From Malaya genurostris (taxonomy: Eukaryota; Arthropoda; Insecta; Diptera; Culicidae): a stretch of DNA of 64,000 nucleotides. The notes beneath the pieces were generated by a model, which did no database searches, was not told where the DNA came from, and saw nothing but the letters and a program-made list of their open reading frames with translations. Positions 43,392-55,877 of this stretch are shown in pieces; the first letter of the stretch is position 1; the number at the start of each line of letters is the position of its first letter. The translations under genes and the position numbers were made by a program. The stretch is from NCBI RefSeq assembly GCF_030247185.1, contig NC_080572.1, positions 96,335,198 through 96,399,197 of the forward strand, in the 5' to 3' direction.

Positions 43392-46300
43392 GGTCACGTC
43401 AGGTTATCGCTCGTTTGCGCCTTTCTACAGCCTTTCGGTACGGAGTGGTCGCTGGGCTTTGAACTGGGAACTGGTGGGAACAAGATTTACTGCACGGTTT
43501 TGCCGCCCGGTGGGTATTCAACTAGAAACGCCTAAACTGGCGACCATCTGGAACGAATCAAAAGAAAAAAAGAGAAACGTATCACTGTCAGGATTTGCAT
43601 AATTTGTGATGATTTTTATTTGGTTGTTGATTATTAAGATACGATCAGATGGACTCGTTTGTGCATGTCAAACAAAGCGCCTTTTAGGTTATGAATATTG
43701 AATATCGAATAAAGCATCGATTTTATCGGTTGATTGAGAATGCAAGAAAGTGTGAGAGAGTGACAAAATGTTGCTCAAATTAGTTTGGATTAGGGCTCAA
43801 ATAAGATATTTACGTTTCAGTAGAAGGGAAGACGAAATGTTCAACATTTAATTTAAAAGGTTTTGTGAAGACATTGAAGTTCCGATACGAAAGAGCAATG
43901 TTGCATCTGAGTTGAACTAGAACAACAAGCAAGAGATGATTAAAAATTCAGTTTAAGTAGTTGGAGTAAAAATCTACAAATTTTAGGGAAACTGAACTAC
44001 TTCACAATTCTATTCCAAATTTTTTCGTTCCTAGCGACTGAATCACATTCAACAAAACAACAACCAATTGACAATATCCATCTGCCACTGTCTGCTGAAT
44101 TAATCGACGACTGACTGGACTCGTATGGTTTCCTGTGCTGGAACGACTGACGAAGTCGAAAATTGTGTGACAAATACATAATTTACGAACTAACTCGACG
44201 AGAGCCGGCGTCGTTTATTCAGTTCGGAACATTGTTTCGCTTACTGTTGTTCCATAAATAAAACACGAAACAAGAAACGAATTCAAACTTCCCTCTGCAC
44301 GCCAACTCGAAACGGATTGTGCCGGAAGAAGGTCCCTGCCGATGACACATCGAACGATTGCAGTGTTGTACAATTTAATGCAATCAAGCGTGTACTGCGG
44401 ACTCGGCAGTCACATGCGAGTGGCACACATCTCCGTGAGCCAAGAGGGTGATCGTACAATATTTAACATTCCGATGCCGATTTCCAGCAGTATTTGGATA
44501 ATCGAAATTTCGTTTCATCATGGTCAAGTTAAAACGGCAGGAAAAAAAAGTACCAAGGGGAAGAATTTAATTAGGATGTCTGAAAGGGTAGTTGATTATC
44601 TGGAAGGGTTTTCTTTTTAGGGACGTAAAAAATTGAGCGCAGGAAAAAGTCTGACGAAATTCAATGTTAACAAAAGAGGGAGGATTTTTTTCGCTGTTCG
44701 GTCTGGCGTAGAACAATCAGCATTGAGCGGGAAAGCTCTGACGAAAATTGAAAGAAGATAAATAAACAATCCCTTGCAGAATGACGACAATAATGGAGAG
44801 CTTAGCAAACATCGCTCTGCTCCATGCGTTCGGTCGGTGCGGGGCGAACGCGGAGTTTGATTTTGCAAAGTTTTTCGAAATTTTCAACGGATAAGAAGAG
44901 TATTCTTCGGTTTGAACTTGATTGGAATCTCTATACCGACCATTTCACTAAGAATAAATGGTGATTCCGGAACCGAAAGTCGGATCCAAATAAAACTTGG
45001 GAATTTTGTATGAGACCGTAAGACCTTTGATTTGAATTTAAATTTGGGAAAGTCAATTTAGCCATCTTCGAAAAAATTGAGTACCATCATTTGCACATTT
45101 TTGGTGCATGTCACCGGAATTCGGATCCAAATGAGAACGGCAAAAAAAATTTTTTTTTCTCGCTTCTTTTTAGTCACTGTGAATTATCGGGTTTTTCGAT
45201 CGACTCTTCCCATCAAATTTTCCACAGAATGCCAATTCACCTACATCACACTATCGACTGCTTTTCGCTTCTTCTTGAGGTTCATCTTTTGTTTTATTTA
45301 ATAATATAATTTTCTAGGCACACTGCAAAGGCTCTTGGATGCCGGGCATGAGGTTCCGATTGACTATGACCTCATCAATTTTCTAGCATGTTGGCAGGAT
45401 TCATGTCGGCGTTGTTCGCGGCATACTTTTTCATTATTATTTTTTTCGTGATGGCAAGATGTTAAATCTAACCAAAACTAAGCGGAACAATTGTATTGGT
45501 ATGGGCAAAGGCAAAACACGTTTTTTTTTTCAAGCATCCCGAACAAAAATGGCCAAGTTGGTAGTCTCTATAACAATTTAAATGTCACTCTTCAAGCCGT
45601 GAAAAAACAGATGAGCTGCCACAAGAGACATTTGTCAACGAGCTTCGAACCGACGACACGACCTGCCACTCGCTATTCAAACTGTATCGCAAATTTAACT
45701 ACCCCTCAGTAACTGGTAATGCCAAAACGAAATTACCTAAAAAATTTCGGAAACTGGCAACACAAATTGATAAATTATTGATATTGAATAATAGTTACTA
45801 TAACCTTGGTTACTGTGTATCAAAGACCAAATGAATGTAAACAAAATAAATTCCAAATCGTTTCGTAAAATTCTCGGTCGTATTCTCGCGATAAGTTACA
45901 AAAGTGCTTCAGCATCATTAAGTATCTGAGCAGTAGTTCGATTAGTCACTTTAAAGTTATGGGAACTTATCGGTGGATATGGAACTTGTTTTCAGTTACT
46001 TACTATGATTCATTCACTCGCTGGACGACCTCGTTGAAGCTGGGGTTGATTAGGTTAGTTAAAAATTTAAGTATTAATTTATTAACATTTTGTTTCGGTA
46101 GAACTTTGCATGAGACGCGAAAATTCGAAATCTTAAGCGGTTTTGGTATTTTGTCTTGAAACAAAATTGCCCATACGACATAAAACTACTGTAAGGTTGT
46201 TCGAGCTGTTGACGTAGGACTACATAACTAGTTTCAAAATCACTGAAGGAAGGGGCTGAACTCGTTCATTCAGTACTTCATAATCGAAAAGTAATGCCTT

Positions 46301-46690
46301 GGTATTACATATCTATTAGCGTTCTCACCAGATTTTTCTCGCTAAGTCAGACAATCCAACTAACCAGATCTTTTGCCAGATTTTCCCAAATTTTGTCTGA
46401 TTTTCCAGTTCTTTACGGGTTTTAGCCTCTATACGATAGGTGGTGAAACCTTTTTTTTTTGCTCGCTGAATATGAAGCCCGGTCAAAATTTTCTTTCATA
46501 TCTATATATGTGTAGATCCAGACAAATCCAGATAATTTTAGAATCAGAGACAGATTTTTGAAAAAATAAACTGGCAACTCTGACCCACTGGTGGTTCAAT
46601 GGAAAACGCCATTAGAATCCTTCCAGGTCAACCAGGTGATTTTCGATCAAAATGTGTCTTGTGCGTATCGAGCCCAGCCGCTGATTTGCA
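43392..46690. other. Upstream region of the LRR gene; no second gene seen
   Basis: The promoter and 5' UTR of the LRR gene should lie here or in a further upstream exon, but no TATA/Inr or splice acceptor could be fixed. 44925-45145 contains a degraded 'gagaaaggc' repeat (CGGAACCGAAAGTCGGATCC). 46330-46590 resembles a degraded hAT MITE ending CTGGCAACTCTG. Confidence 0.4.
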
Positions 46691-47815
46691 TAACACATTG
46701 TTCAAAAAGTCCCGGGACTGACCCAAAGATGACATTTGTGTCGAAGAAACCTCATTTTTCGAAAATAGCAACCTTCAGATGACATGTGTTAAATTTTTAC
46801 GTCAATCGTTCCACAAACACTAAGCCTACCGATATATAAGTTACTTTTACGTTAGTTACGTTATTTTCTAATTTACGAAAACAAGGAAATAACGAAGTCC
46901 TTGTATTGATAAAATATTTCTTCTTAAATGGAAAGTCCAGCACTCAGCAATGAGTTGAGAATCCGGAAAAAATTAGGCATGATAATCGTAATGAACGCAA
47001 AATCAAAGCTCGTGAGATTAGGTGTGCTGAGATGGTTAGCACATCAACAGAATATGCTTTTTCGATCTTACGCAAAAATCTGAGCATAAAAATGGTCTTT
47101 TTCAAATGGGTGCCATGTTCGCTCACAATAGAACAAAAGCAACAACGCATCAACGATCCAGAGAGATGTTCGGGACTGTTAAGTCGCAATAGAAAAGATT
47201 TCTTGCGTTGGCATGAAACAATGAACGAAACATGGATCCAACATTTTTCGGCGGAATCATATGCGCATTCAGGCGGAGAAAGTCATCCGCACCAGGTAGC
47301 TGGGACAATCATGGCATCAGTTCTTCGATGCTTGAGTATAATTAACATCGACTATTTTAAAAAGGAATCAAAAGTGATTATATTGAATTACTGATGCATT
47401 TGAAGAGCAAAATCGAACAAACAGCTTCATATGAAAAAGAAATATTTTTAACCAAGACAATTCACCGTGTCACAAGTCAATAAAAACAATGGCCAAATTG
47501 AACGAATTAGGCACCGATCTGTTTCCTCACCCACCATATTCTCAATAATCGAACTTCCAGCAACTACTTGTCCTTTTCTGATCTGAAAAAGAAACTCTCG
47601 AGAAAAATTATTGGCTCGAATGAGAGAGTCATCGTCGCAACTGAATCCTATTTTGAGGCCATGAACAATTCATCCAATAAGTAAGGTATCTAAAAGTTAG
47701 AAAAAACTGGAACGATTACATTGCATTTAAAGATGACAACGTTGATGGATAAAAAAATCTTTGCACATGAATCACGGTTTTCCTAGTTAGTTCCTGGACT
47801 GTTAATAATAATATG
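46691..47815 (+). mobile_element. Degenerate full-length mariner with dead transposase
   Basis: The left end ACACATTGTTCAAAAAGTCC (46691) is a diverged version of the terminal repeat of the 20.5-kb mariner; the right end near 47800 is badly eroded. Inside, 46873-47760 reads as mariner transposase in several frames: VSTSTEYAFSILRKNL, KWVPCSLTIEQKQQRINDPE, DFLRWHETMNETWIQHFSAE, MASVLRCLSIINIDYFKKES, NSPCHKSIKTMAKLNELGTD. The normal DETW motif is NETW, so the first catalytic Asp is replaced by Asn. Frameshifts and stops also disable it. Confidence 0.85.
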
Positions 47816-49084
47816 GTAATATCGAACCGCACAGAGTGCAAGTCGATTCGGTACTGGATCTTGATTAGTGTGAGTGATTTTCTTAAATGCGAGCGCGCTC
47901 ATTGAAGAGCAGAAATCTTCTGGAAACCGTGAACTTGTGTATACGAATCTGTCGTATCTGTTAGCGGATACAATGACAACGGTTTGGAAAACAGAGAAAA
48001 TTAGGCATGGTTCATTATTAATTGAAGTTTCTATATCTATATAATATCAATATCAATGCATTTCCAAGCAGTATGTATAATTATATCGAAAATCAGTTAA
48101 AAATGGTTGAGTACGGTTTCATTTGCATTGATGAGACGCTTAAACTTGACTCCTCTACTAGACGGTGAATGTAAAGTTACTAAACGACTTCTGCTTGCTC
48201 AAATTAACCTTGTCACGTCTCACCTTACTGTTCTATATCTTCAAATCTCGACTCTACCTTGAGTACTAGCATTCTATAATTTTGATTTCGTTTATTATTT
48301 CGAGTTACAATAAAAATATTCTTATTTGTATAAACAATACAAATATTACCATTGTTTTTCGCTTGAAACTGCAGGTGGGTAACATAATAACCCACCTTTG
48401 AAATTTTCGGCTGGGTATTACTACCCACCGTACCCATTTCTTTCACCGACCCTGATGGCAGAAGCAATTGGTTGATCCTTATTCATTAGTGCTCTCTGAT
48501 TCACCGAAGCGGCGCAGAGGACACAGTATTTAAAACTATAGTAACATCCTTTGTAAATTGTCTCAATTTTACGAGACATCTTCTCCGGCAACTGTTCTTC
48601 AATCACTCACTGTGTTCTCACCTTTCATATGCGAAATAAATTAATGGAAGAAACCGTTACCCTAGATCACCACAGAAACCGAGCACTCCATATAGGCAAC
48701 CAGTTTTTCGGACCGTTACCAAACACGAAACATGACTATCAACAATCAACGCAGATTACAAGAACAGATTGGTGTTTGCTTCGTGAATAGTCTCTCAGAA
48801 ATAGCAATACAACGCAAAATATCTGAAAAGTTTTATAAAACTGGAGACGATTAATTCAATTAGAATGAATTAACAAATGCTTGATATTTTGGACGACATT
48901 TCCAATTGAAAAAATAAATACCTACTTGATCGGAGAAATAGGTATAAAGCGAGAAGACTAGTGTTTGATAGACAGAGAAGATGTTTGGATATAAGGTATC
49001 GGTCGGGTGAAGGCCAGGATGTAGACCATGTTCGATGTACGTGCTACTGTGTCTGACTGGCGTTTTAGAGTGACTAAAACAAGA
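47816..49084. other. Non-coding DNA with one hairpin
   Basis: No gene recognised. GGTGGGTAACATAATAACCCACC (48373-48395) is a short perfect-stem hairpin, followed by a related GGGTATTACTACCC at 48413. No function is assigned. Confidence 0.35.
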
Positions 49085-49155
49085 TTCAGAGTGGCGAAAT
49101 GGTAGCGCGTATGCACGGAATGGATAAGAACGCAGGTTCGAGTCCTGTCTCTGAG
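49085..49155 (+). tRNA. tRNA-like Pol III unit (tRNA pseudogene or SINE head)
   Basis: A 71-nt cloverleaf can be drawn. The 7-bp acceptor stem is TTCAGAG with CTCTGAG, the A box is TGGCGAAATGGTAGCGCG, and the T arm GCAGG-TTCGAGT-CCTGT contains a perfect B box (GGTTCGAGTCC). The anticodon arm TATGC-ACGGAAT-GGATA has one mismatch and a C instead of the invariant U33, so decoding is doubtful. A TCTTTTT terminator follows at 49160-49166. No CCA is encoded, as normal for eukaryotes. More likely a tRNA-derived element than an active tRNA. Confidence 0.4.
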
Positions 49156-49166
49156 CGTATCTTTTT

Positions 49167-50814
49167 CCAATAAATCATCCTTTCTGTTAGTTTTTCATTC
49201 ATTTGGCTTCTCCAATATATGTTTCCGCTCAGTCATTGCAAAACTGAACTTAGTTATGGCGGCTTTACGTCAAACCAACTAAAAATTAATAAATCGTTAA
49301 ATACCTACTTGTTTTTCAACGACAAACGGATTGGGTTTGAACAAAATTATGCAATACGACATGGTAGTTATTATATATCTCATATATGTCCTACATCATA
49401 AAAAATGAGACATTAGAAAACACACACTTTTATCTTGCAGTTTTGCTTTTGTAATTTGTTTTATTTATAAACCGTGAATTTAATTTCGTATCAAACATTT
49501 CGCATCTACCGCCTTCGAGACTCCACAATCGCACGCAACAAGAGCGTATTGACTAGTTAGAGAGTAATGAAAGATTATTAGAGCTATTACATCTTTTCTT
49601 GACACACAAGTCTTTTTTTAAAACTATTTTAAAAACAAATTGATTCACATTTCATACCTGTTACGCTTCCACGTATATGCTACACGTTTGTTTATTTATT
49701 TTTGGGCTCCTTGATAACTTGTTCTTAGTAACTTAAACAGTGTTGCTCGAGAAGATAATTTGAATCATTCTCAAGGGGTCGCTATATTTATGGTAACTGT
49801 CGGTGAATCGTTAACGGACAACTTTAATGTAGATTTTTCTTCGGAGTGCCTGGTACTGTCGTCGTTCGACCGCTTAACGAAGAACATCACAGTAACCGAT
49901 GGAAAATGAGACTCGATTTTGAACGTGTGTTTAAGAAAAACTGAATAAGTTACAACACTTCAATTTTTTCACTTCATTTATCTATCAAAAGCAAATAAAA
50001 GACATTTTGACGTCTCTTTTAACTAAACACACCGAAAAAGGAACAATAACGGAGAAAACTGTACAAATCGGCCCTTCTAAGGGCTGTAAATGTTTTCTAT
50101 AGCCAGAATCTCTTTTAAAAGCCCGAAATGAATCATGTAATGCATTATGATAGCTGAAATATGTAAACCCGAAATGATATAATCCTCAACAATATAATTT
50201 TCAATACTTTTTTCGCGGTCGTTTGGTCTAGAATTAGAAGGAAATCTCGCTTCGAGCCTTTTAGGAAAATTGCTTTACACTGTGAGTAGTTTTATTGCGA
50301 AGCCATTTTCAGTCCAACTTTCAGCTTCTGATCTTTTGCATTTAATGAAAATTCACTGAGTAAAGTTTAACGTCTGGAAAATAATATTGAAAACGTACAG
50401 AGTTGTTACGAAAAATTTCAAAATCAAAACGCATCGAATTCGCGCGAAGTCGGAAACTAAAACGAGCGATATTCGAGCAAAGCAACTTATACAACTATTT
50501 TTATGCAGGTGATATTGTCCACAGTACTTGAAAGTTCACTTAAATATAATTAAAAAATCATTAGTTTCGCGAAGGAATAACTTAAATTTCATCCGGTTTT
50601 CATTATGCTCAAGTTTAATCTCGTACAATAAAGGATCAATTTTTAGTTTGAATAAAATATTGTTTTTTATCTCAATTTGAAAGAAAAATGTGTCGATAGC
50701 TTATTTTCGATACACTCCTTACAATAGTTGGTCAACAAAACGGGCATTAACGTTATATCTTTTGTTTGTATTTATTTTAAATAAATTCCATTTACAATAT
50801 CAAGAAAAAAAACC
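49167..50814. other. AT-rich non-coding DNA, nothing specific
   Basis: No ORF above background, no repeat ends and no RNA gene recognised. Confidence 0.4.
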
Positions 50815-51946
50815 TTAAGTTTACGTTTCGTCTTCGACTCATCAGTGCGTCAGCAGATTATGCTGACGCAAACCCCCGGATCAACATAATCCGCTGAGCA
50901 GACGTAAAGTTAATGCTATTTGCAAGACACTTTTTTTTGTACACATGAAGTGTAACGTCTAACCTGACGTCTCGAACGAAACAAGTTTCGGCTTACTGGC
51001 CGTACAGATTGTGGTAATTTGAAGGGGAAAAAGCTTGCTTTTACCCCCAAGTTTATGCTAGGTGCACATAACCATTTTCTTAAGTTTACGTTTCGTCTTC
51101 GACTCATCACGTTTACGTTTCGTCTTCGACTCATCACTCATCAAATTACCACAATCTGTACGGCCAGTAAGCCGAAACTTGTTTCGTTCGAGACGTCAGG
51201 TTAGACGTTACACTTCATGTGTACAAAAAAAAGTGTCTTGCAAATAGCATTAACTTTACGTCTGCTCAGCGGATTATGTTGATCCGGGGGTTTGCGTCAG
51301 CATAATCTGCTGACGCACTGATGAGTCGAAGACGAAACGTAAACTTAAGAAAATGGTTATGTGCACCTAGCATAAACTTGGGGGTAAAAGCAAGCTTTTT
51401 CCCCTTCAAATTACCACAATCTGTACGGCCAGTAAGCCGAAACTTGTTTCGTTCGAGACGTCAGGTTAGACGTTACACTTCATGTGTACAAAAAAAAGTG
51501 TCTTGCAAATAGCATTAACTTTACGTCTGCTCAGCGGATTATGTTGATCCGGGGGTTTGCGTCAGCATAATCTGCTGACGCACTGATGAGTCGAAGACGA
51601 AACGTAAACTTAAGAAAATGGTTATGTGCACCTAGCATAAACTTGGGGGTAAAAGCAAGCTTTTTCCCCTTCAAATTACCACAATCTGTACGGCCAGTAA
51701 GCCGAAACTTGTTTCGTTCGAGACGTCAGGTTAGACGTTACACTTCATGTGTACAAAAAAAAAGTGTCTTGCAAATAGCATTAACTTTACGTCTGCTCAG
51801 CGGATTATGTTGATCCGGGGGTTTGCGTCAGCATAATCTGCTGACGCACTGATGAGTCGAAGACGAAACGTAAACTTAAGAAAATGGTTATGTGCACCTA
51901 GCATAAACTTGGGGGTAAAAGCAAGCTTTTTCCCCTTCAAATTACC
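50815..51946. repeat. 265-bp MITE-derived array: one inverted plus three direct units
   Basis: AAATTACCACAATCTGTACG starts units at 51143, 51408 and 51673, and a fourth start at 51939 marks the end, so the period is 265, 265 and 266 bp. 50815-51090 is one unit in the opposite orientation. A 55-bp spacer (about 51090-51142) holds two extra copies of ACGTTTCGTCTTCGACTCAT. Units are almost identical, differing mainly in one A-run. Each contains hairpins GTCAGCAGATTATGCTGAC and CGGATCAACATAATCCG. The open frames over the array are repeats of the same non-coding unit. Confidence 0.92.
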
Positions 51947-51949
51947 AAA

Positions 51950-52905
51950 AAAAACCTGTTTTAATCCACCTAGTGATGTAATGATGCCTTTCTCATGTTC
52001 ATACAATATTGTGGTATTCTATTCAAAATTTTTCTCATCGATTTTTGAAAGAAACCACGAGATTGTTTATGCATAACATACATAATAAAGCAGTGCTCTG
52101 ATTGCGTAGGTCATCCTTAAGAAAACGAAGTGGGTTCATTATTATATGCACTTCCGGCACCGGAACCCGAGAACCGGTATAATCGAAGTCGGTTCGTACG
52201 GCCACCAACTAACATGACACACAAAATGTTCTAGTACGCACTCTAAAATAAGATTTAAATGTTTGTTGCATCCGACAATATTTTAAGTGACGGTGTACAA
52301 TATTGAACACACTTTACCCTATAATTCCGGAACCGGAAGTCGGATCCGGGTGAATTTCAGGAATTCCGTATGGGATTGGAAGACTTTTCATTTGAATCTA
52401 AGTTTGTGGAAATCGGTCAAACCATCGCTGAGAAAAGTGAGTGAGATCTATTTTGGTATATATGACCACTATTTCCGGTACTTCCGGAACCGGATACCGG
52501 GAACCAGGATAGCCGGAATCGGTTTGTTTAGTTGCCTACTGATAATGACTATCGATTTGTGTTGTTTTGAGACCAGTTTAGAGAATTTTTTACGTTTTTT
52601 GTTTCGCCGGTTTAAGTGACGGTGTACAATATTGAACACACTTTACCCTATAATTCCGGAATTCCGTATGGGATAACGAGACCTTTCATTTGAATTTAAG
52701 TTTGTCAAAATCGGTTCAGCCATCTCCGAGAAAACCTAGTGAGATTATTTGACACATACACACACACACATACATACACACACAGACATTGCTCAGCTCG
52801 ATGAACTGAGTCGAATGGTGTATGACACTTGGCCCTCTGGGCCAATTTTCACTAGTCGGTTTTTCAAGTGATCGCATAACCTTTCTTTATGAGAAAGGCA
52901 AAACA
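51950..52905. repeat. 'gagaaaggc' family repeat, long copy
   Basis: It starts TTTTAATCCACCTAGTGATG and ends ATGAGAAAGGCAAAAC. An internal duplication is visible: GTGACGGTGTACAATATTGAACACACTTTACCCTATAATTCCGG occurs at 52288 and 52616. A CA microsatellite lies at 52746-52785. Part of the family that includes 14985-17600 and 31791-32160. Confidence 0.7.
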
Positions 52906-52959
52906 TAAACATGAATACTAAGACAACCAGTGAAACAACTAAGGATTCAGCAAAATGAT

Positions 52960-53140
52960 CCTGACCCCAAAAATATTCAATCGGATTTTTCTAATAAAGT
53001 CTCACCTATCCGACTTTTGCAAAATTTTGCACGAATGAAGAGGTTATCGTTGGAACTGAGGTCTATTCTGAGGCAAATGATAAATCGGTCTACAAAAGTG
53101 GTATTGTAATTTTAGATTACGTTGATGAATAAAGTTAATT
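52960..53140 (+). pseudogene. Mariner transposase C-terminal remnant
   Basis: TNEEVIVGTEVYSEANDKSV and ILDYVDE-stop (about 53032-53133) correspond to the C-terminus of the mariners at 20.5 and 23.1 kb. No other part is present. Confidence 0.65.
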
Positions 53141-53144
53141 TTTG

Positions 53145-53246
53145 TTCTGTTAGTGCTATAGGAAAAAAATATGTTCAAGATGATTAAACTTGCAATTGGT
53201 CTTAGCACTTGAATGTCTTCTGGACGTCAAAGGCGTCGTATTTTTT
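53145..53246. repeat. 102-bp direct repeat flanking the LOA LINE, left copy
   Basis: From TTCTGTTAGTGC to GGCGTCGTATTTTTT. It differs from 57224-57325 at two positions. It behaves as an unusually long target-site duplication. Confidence 0.85.
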
Positions 53247-53777
53247 TCGGCTGCTCGGCCATCCATGGAAGTTGACCATCAATGTCAACTTCCCTCTCTG
53301 AGCAGCCTAGATAGCCGTGTAGTGTCGGTAGCGGTTTCCCAACTGGCTAAGAATAACGCTACGGTCCACCTGTACCGGTGGTATAAGTCCACCAAACAGG
53401 TAAGCCGTGTGGCATCCGGCGGAATTATTTTTTACCAAGAATTGATTCACTGGTTTCCTGTTCCATGTCGTAAAAGGCCACAAAAATAGGAACTCCTAAG
53501 TCAAGGTGTATTTCCGTGCCGATGGCTGAATGGCTGCAGGAGGTTAAACAATGCAGTCGTGAACGGAATATCTTGGGGTTTTCCCTTACTGTGTTAAGCG
53601 AAGCTCTGGCACAGTGGACGACTTCTTTCTTCGCAACTCGTGGGATTTAAATGATTAAAACATTAAAAAAAATCCTTACATGGTTCGCTATAGACGATTA
53701 TAGGCCAATATATTTGGTTTCTTGTAGTTGTTGTACGATAAGTGCTGGAGGTGGATTGTTCGTTATCCTAATTTATA

Positions 53778-55680
53778 ATGGTTAGAGTGGCACAAATCAA
53801 TCTTCAGCATAAACGTACAGCAACTATGAATCTATCCAGACTTCTGCAAGAAGGTAAAGCTTCTATAGCTTTAGTTCAAGAACCATATTTCCAAAAGAGA
53901 AACTTCTACGTTGGAAAATTGTTAAACCCAGTCTTTGTTGCCTTCAACAAGACCGGTATGACTAATCCACGTGAAATGCCTCGAGCATGCATACTTGCAA
54001 ATAGTGCTCTCGATGTTTCTCTCACATCGGAGCTCACAACTTGGGATATTTGTGCTGTCACAGTTGGTATGACTATTGATGGCATAGACAGGAAATATGT
54101 CCATTGTTCGGCATATTTACCGCATAACCAACCTTCGCCAAGCGAAGACTTCAAAAAGGTTGTATCATACTGCTGCAAGAGTGATTTACCGCTTGTAATC
54201 GGCAGTGACATAAATGCTCACCATATCATTTGGGGCAGCACAGATATAAATTCGAAAGGCTCTGATATGACGGAATTTGTGAGCAGTACAAACCTGCACA
54301 TAGTCAATGCAGGAAACCGTCCAACTTTTGCGAGATCTGGAAGAGAGGAGGTTTTGGACGTAACTCTCTGCTCTGATAGAATTGCGCATGAGTTGGTGAA
54401 TTGGCTCGTCTCCGATGAGCTCGAACCTTCGTTGTCTGATCATAAGTACATATTCTTTGATCATTCAAACGTTAAATTTGATATTATCACATATCGTGAT
54501 CCCAAATTTACAAACTGGAACCTATATGAAGAGAGCTTGGCGACTAGATTTTACGGGTACCAACCAACAATTGAAACCCCAATTGATTTGGAAAATGTTG
54601 TCGAAGAGACAAACTCATTCATAGTTGCAGCATATGAAGAGGCTTGTCCACTTCGGATTGTGCGAGATACTAGAGGAACTCCTTGGTGGAATGCTGAACT
54701 TGCTAGACTAAGGAAACTACGCAGAAGAGCTTGGAACCACCGACGCAGAGATGGGTCGGAGGCATTCGTGTCGGCTCGAAGGGCTTACAAAAATGCTCTT
54801 CGATCGTCTGAGCGAAGTGGTTGGAAAAGCCTCTGCACAAATGTCTCTAGTCTCAACGAGGCTAGCAGATTAAATAAGTTACTTTCGAAGTCTAAGGACT
54901 TTAATGTCAGTTTCTTAAAAACTTCAGATGGTGAACACTTGTCTGAAAAAGGTGATGTACTTCACTATCTTTTTAACACTCACTTTCCAGGATGTATGGA
55001 TCCATCACCGACAGCTCTTCCCGAGGCTTTTTCAGGTAGTTACGATTCTTGGGCCCTTGCTCGAAGCGTTGTGACGATTGAATCGGTCAAATGGGCAGTT
55101 GAGAGTTTTGCTCCGTACAAGTCTCCTGGAAAGGATGGAGTTTTCCCAGTGTTACTGCAGAAAGGGTATGAACATTTCAAACATGTTTTGAAGAAAATAC
55201 TTACTTTTAGTCTTGCGACTGGATATATTCCAAGAGCCTGGCAGGAAATAATTGTCAAATGTATTCCCAAAGGCGGTCGCGACACTTATGAGGAAGCGAA
55301 GAGTTTCAGGCCTATCAGTCTTAGCTCATTTCTTCTTAAAACAGTGGAACGCATAGTCGATCACTATATCAGGAATGTTAGTTTGGGCGTGCATCCTCTA
55401 CATGGAATGCAACATGCTTACCAGCGTGGAAAGTCCACTACAACCCTGTTACATGATTTTGTGTACAACATTGAAAAAGCTTTCTCACAAAAGCAATCTT
55501 GCTTGGGAGTTTTCCTAGATATTGAAGTTGCCTTTGATAACGTGTCTTTCAATTCAATTCTGGAAGCAGCCCGGGGCCATGGCATACCTTCAAGTATCAC
55601 AAATTGGATACACGCAATGCTTAGCAATCGACTTCTTTGTTCATCGCTTCGGCAAGCAGAGATTAGATTGGCTGAGTGTC
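53778..55680 (+). CDS. LOA ORF2: endonuclease and N-terminal two thirds of RT
   Basis: ATG at 53778. The AP-like endonuclease occupies about residues 1-230: VAQINLQHKRTA, VQEPYF, VIGSDINAHHIIWGS, EEVLDVTLCS, LSDHKYI. Reverse transcriptase follows: YKSPGKDGVFP, SFRPISLSSFLLKTVERI, HAYQRGKSTTTLLHDFV, and motif A FLDIEVAFDNVSF (Val where Gly is usual). The HAYQRGKSTTTLLHDFV/FLDIE.AFDNVSF pair is characteristic of LOA elements. The frame is lost at about 55672 by an indel, so the true RT continues in another frame (next entry). It would nick the target and prime reverse transcription. Confidence 0.85.
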
Positions 55681-55850
55681 TGTGGGTGTTCTCAAGGTGG
55701 TGTACTATCCCCACTTTTATGGAACCTAGTCGCTGATGGTTTGTTAAGGAAACTTAATAACCTTGGATTTCCGACTTATGGTTTTGCCGACGATTATCAT
55801 ATATTGAAGACCGGTATAAGCATTAACACTCTCTTCCTCTTCGTGAGGAA
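55676..55850 (+). pseudogene. LOA RT palm continuation with catalytic FADD, then deletion
   Basis: In the shifted frame: VCGCSQGGVLSPLLWNLVAD, LNNLGFPTYGFADDYHILKT. The catalytic pair is present. About 55825 the frame jumps directly to sequence just before RNase H, so the RT thumb region (present at 27.2-27.8 kb in the sister copy) is deleted. Confidence 0.8.
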
Positions 55851-55877
55851 CGGTTGTCTGGTTGTCTTGAACGACAA

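Noticed and set aside
45491..45712. Short plus-strand ORF with HLSTSFEPTTRPATRYSN
   Set aside because: No motif, no splice or start support; kept as unannotated upstream DNA.
50815..51946. CRISPR array
   Set aside because: Units are 265 bp, contiguous and eukaryotic MITE-derived; no short repeat/unique spacer alternation.
51019..52006. Set of near-identical ORFs beginning MSRRRNVNLRKWLCAP
   Set aside because: They repeat with the 265-bp array unit and overlap its hairpins; no family similarity and present on both strands.
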